Below, one piece after another: positions 61,266 to 64,000 of a stretch of 64,000 bases of DNA. The notes below the pieces were generated by a model, which had not been told where the DNA came from, did no database searches, and saw nothing but the letters and a program-made list of their open reading frames with translations. The translations under genes were made by a program, and so were the position numbers. How positions within the stretch are numbered: position 1 is the stretch's first letter; the number at the start of each line of letters is the position of its first letter. The stretch is taken from contig SCFE01000039.1 of assembly GCA_004352715.1 (NCBI GenBank), positions 742,108-806,107 on the forward strand. The letters are read 5' to 3'. Origin of the DNA: Hofstenia miamia (lineage: Eukaryota > Xenacoelomorpha > Acoela).

Positions 61266-61418
61266 ATGCCTAACACACGTAGTTAGAAATCAAAATCGTC
61301 TCCCGAAAAACCGAGTCAAACCCCACCTACATCACAAGATGTCCGCCCTAGAGAAGAGCTCCTAGCCCGAATGGCATTTTTAGAAGATAAGGTTACGCAG
61401 CTAACTAATGCAGATTGA
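61266..61418 (+). pseudogene. Retroelement gag/ORF1-like start, broken
   Basis: An ATG at 61266 reads MPNTRS, a stop, then KSKSSPEKPSQTPPTSQDVR and EELLARMAFLEDKVTQLTNA before a TGA. A basic, Pro/Ser-rich head (M-P-x-T-R-S) followed by a short coiled coil is typical of LTR-retroelement gag and some LINE ORF1 proteins. Further frames to about 61.6 kb stay polar and helical (QLEKENRAILLQFHSLEDKK). No protease, zinc knuckle or long terminal repeat was seen, so the class is open. Confidence 0.45.
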
Positions 61419-62200
61419 AAACTGTAGGCGATTTGATCACATTCAAAAGAAAAATCATGCCCTTTTCCTAAGAATTCCTATTTTTAAAAAAAACAAAAAG
61501 AGGAATCAGAATTAAACTGCAATCAACTTGAGAAGGAGAACCGCGCCATCCTTCTTCAATTCCATTCTCTCGAAGACAAAAAACAGTGAATTTCAAAAAG
61601 AAATCGAAATTGTAAATCGTGAACAATTTAAATTGTTACAATCTAACTTGCGTTAAATTAGTATAACTTCTTCGGGAAACGAGATTCAAGTATCACCTAT
61701 GTACTTAATTTGCTTTTTGAAGTAAGCATACATTGACAGACTGTTATGACTGTTAAGCTATTTTAGTAAAGAAACATTAAGAATTTTTATTTATGCAGTC
61801 CATAACAATTCCTAATTTCAAATTTAAATTATTTATGGGTCCTATTTATCTGTTAGCAAATTTATCTAAAATGCATGAGTAATGTTTAAATATGCAAATG
61901 TCATTGAAAAAATATTATTTTCAATTATGAAAATCGGATAAAATACTAAAAAATATATGATTAATAATTTATTATTAATTTAATACGTCGAAATTACTGC
62001 TATTTTGCTTCCATAATAATTAAATAACTGCAGTCAAAAACATATATGTCTTATGATTTAGTGTTTAAACAGTGACAGCGTGACAGAAGACATACAACAA
62101 AATCAAAATTATTTGATCTGCATCTGTTTTATAATTACCCTACTTGAGAGTTCCTGTCTTATGTTTTGGGTGTTTACACGCAACATATGTCTTGAGATAA

Positions 62201-62530
62201 TTGGAGACAGATCTGTCTTATGTCATGTGTAAACAGGGTATAAAACAACTACATCCTGTGCCTCCCCACAGGGTGTGCACTGTTAACACAAACAGTCCTG
62301 AAAATTGGAGCTCAGAATTGAATTATTTGTTTAGTGAATTAGTGAATTTGAAAATGAAGAGAACAATTTATGTAATATCAAGCAGCAGCAATCAAATGGT
62401 GAAGCCGTCCAACTGCAGCCGTAAAGTGCAGCAACCCTACTGTAATAGGAGTCCACATTCATATCTGGCGGACCAGTTGGATACCCATGTCAACTACAAT
62501 CCTATTATGGGAGCAATGACTCAATCGTGA
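62201..62530 (+). pseudogene. Open frame of 109 codons, unidentified
   Basis: Reads METDLSYVMCKQG, then NSPENWSSELNYLFSELVN and SSSSNQMVKPSNCSRKVQQ, ending MGAMTQS before TGA. Polar and Ser/Asn-rich. It lies 0.8 kb downstream of the gag-like start in a block of raised G+C, and may be part of the same decayed element or a separate gene. No signature motif was found. Confidence 0.3.
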
Positions 62531-63020
62531 CCAATCAACTATCATGTTGATGCATTGAAACCCTGTCCTCTCCTTGTTATGATTTAGAGAGTGGAGCAAG
62601 TCTAAATGGTCATTCAACCTCAATTTCATATCTGTGGCATGACTTGGATAGCATAATCATAGAAAGGTCCAGTATGGGCATCAAACATTCTACAAAACGT
62701 ACTTGTCTTTCTTAAATACAAGAGGAATCAGAGCTACAACAACTTGTTCTACCACAATCAAAAGAAACGTCACAGCTTACATTCCCCCTTTCTTCTACTC
62801 CAAGTCATAATGCTCCAGTTCATGATCTAGAGAACATTTACAAGAACATTGTGCAAGAGTATCTGTGTTTGGTAACAAAACACTTCACCTGTATTTCATT
62901 ACATCTCAGAAGGCATGCTATATCATAGAATCTGAAATGTCTCCTGAAACAAAAACTGAAATAAATAAGCAATTTGATACACCACATCATTCTAATAGTT
63001 TTCTAATATAATGTTTTTAA

Positions 63021-63380
63021 TTGATGCTGAAAAAGCCCAGCTGTAAGTACTCTTATTTACTATCTGCACTCTATGAACAAAGACCTCAACTGCTCAACAT
63101 TTTAATTATTTACTTTATCAAAGAAGCAGAGTTATCTGATACTAAATTACTGGATAAACTTTCACTAGTTTACAAATTAGCTAAATTTCACAAGATTAGA
63201 CTTTTTATTATTCTTAGCAATTGGGATAATAGTGCTTACTGTGGATCAGAACAATGCAAACTAGAATTGAGTTTAGATAAATTTTGTATTCTTAAACCTC
63301 AACAATTTGGCATAGCCCAAAGAATTAAACTGGAAAACTACCAATCTTACAAATTACCTCACAAGAGTTATGTTTGCTGA
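63021..63380 (+). pseudogene. Open frame of 119 codons, unidentified
   Basis: The longest plausible frame in this block. It has no good ATG near its start (first codons TTG ATG). It contains LYEQRPQLLNILIIYFIKEA, LLDKLSLVYKLAKFHKIRLF, NWDNSAYCGSEQCK and LKPQQFGIAQRIKLENYQS. After its stop the same kind of sequence continues in other frames (FVAEPTEATIVPQQFALLNE at about 63.37-63.43 kb, then FSGIGDLVGCNLIQELLQYY near 63.9 kb), so a longer coding sequence seems to have been broken by frameshifts. It runs off the window end. Family not recognised. Confidence 0.35.
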
Positions 63381-64000
63381 GCCAACAGAAGCTACAATTG
63401 TTCCACAACAGTTTGCTTTATTGAATGAAACAGACTCACTAGCTCTAATGAAAATTCTATTTATGCAGTTGGTCTAAAAACCAAATAACAACATTACTTA
63501 AGTCACACTCACAATTGGCACTCAACATTGAATGTACAACATCAAAACTTCGCATATCTGAAGAAAATGTAACAAAATTTCACTGTCACCTACCTTCTGA
63601 TTCCCTATAGGAACACATAGTTTGCAGACAAGTGAACTATTCTGTAACCATAGGGATCACGTGGTTAGATATAACACAATCAAATCATATTTCACTTGAA
63701 GACTGCATAGCAATGGAAAGCAATTATTGCATTCTTTCACCTTTGATACATACAGCAGTGATACAACCATCATGAGACCAAAACATTGTAAAAAGTGGTA
63801 AGTTAACTTACCACTAACTGATCAAGAACAATGAGTCAACAGCCTTGTGATCTTATTAAAACAATCCAATCTGATATTACCAAACAGACTCATTTTATTT
63901 TCAGGAATTGGAGACCTCGTAGGGTGTAATCTCATTCAAGAATTGCTACAATACTATGATATTTCCAAAAGAATTGAAGTAATCACAATAATGTGAGCAA

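Noticed and set aside
1-64000. CRISPR arrays, bacterial operons, rRNA genes and complete tRNA genes
   Set aside because: I looked for regularly spaced repeats, ribosome binding sites and conserved rRNA/tRNA motifs and found none beyond the tRNA-like fragment at 10550-10598.

Overview
The window is AT-rich (by eye roughly 70% A+T) eukaryotic DNA. It has long gene-free stretches, (TA)n microsatellites, six runs of N, and short candidate exons bounded by GT-AG signals. Nothing looks bacterial: no ribosome binding sites, no operons, no long ORFs. The mobile elements (Tc1/mariner, hAT-like and piggyBac-like ends, several LINE lineages including one with an R2/R4-type restriction-like endonuclease) are what an invertebrate animal genome would carry. 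I cannot name the phylum.

Layout. 1-8.2 kb is AT-rich DNA with a GC-rich repeat island (6.1 kb) and two hAT-like ends (7.3-7.6 kb). 8.2-8.7 kb has candidate exons on both strands. 10.4-12.2 kb has a (TA)n array, a tRNA-like fragment, a 1,000-base gap and a 262-bp MITE. 16.2-19.7 kb holds two hand-built plus-strand gene models with consistent reading phase. 22.6-24.8 kb has a Tc1 fragment beside a 5'-truncated LINE. 28.1-32.8 kb is a 2,322-bp sequence present twice and joined by a single N, almost certainly an unmerged contig overlap. 33.4-36.3 kb has a piggyBac-type MITE, a mariner relic and a Tc1-like element with complete ends, a dead transposase and DD35E spacing. 37-40 kb has two further exon candidates. 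44.8-49.6 kb is a repeat graveyard: a diverged repeat pair and three LINE relics from different lineages. 50-59.4 kb has a dispersed repeat pair, a deleted Tc1 element, a plus-strand Cys-containing three-exon candidate and minus-strand exon candidates around it. 59.4-64 kb is richer in G+C and coding-like but broken, with a gag/ORF1-like start at 61.3 kb and open frames of 109 and 119 codons that I do not recognise.

Reliability. The mobile-element and duplication calls rest on motifs or base-level repeats and are the firmest. The host-gene models rest on splice signals, open frames, local G+C and phase agreement only. No product was recognised, and chance chaining of short exons in AT-rich DNA is a real risk. 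RNA-seq or protein homology would settle them.
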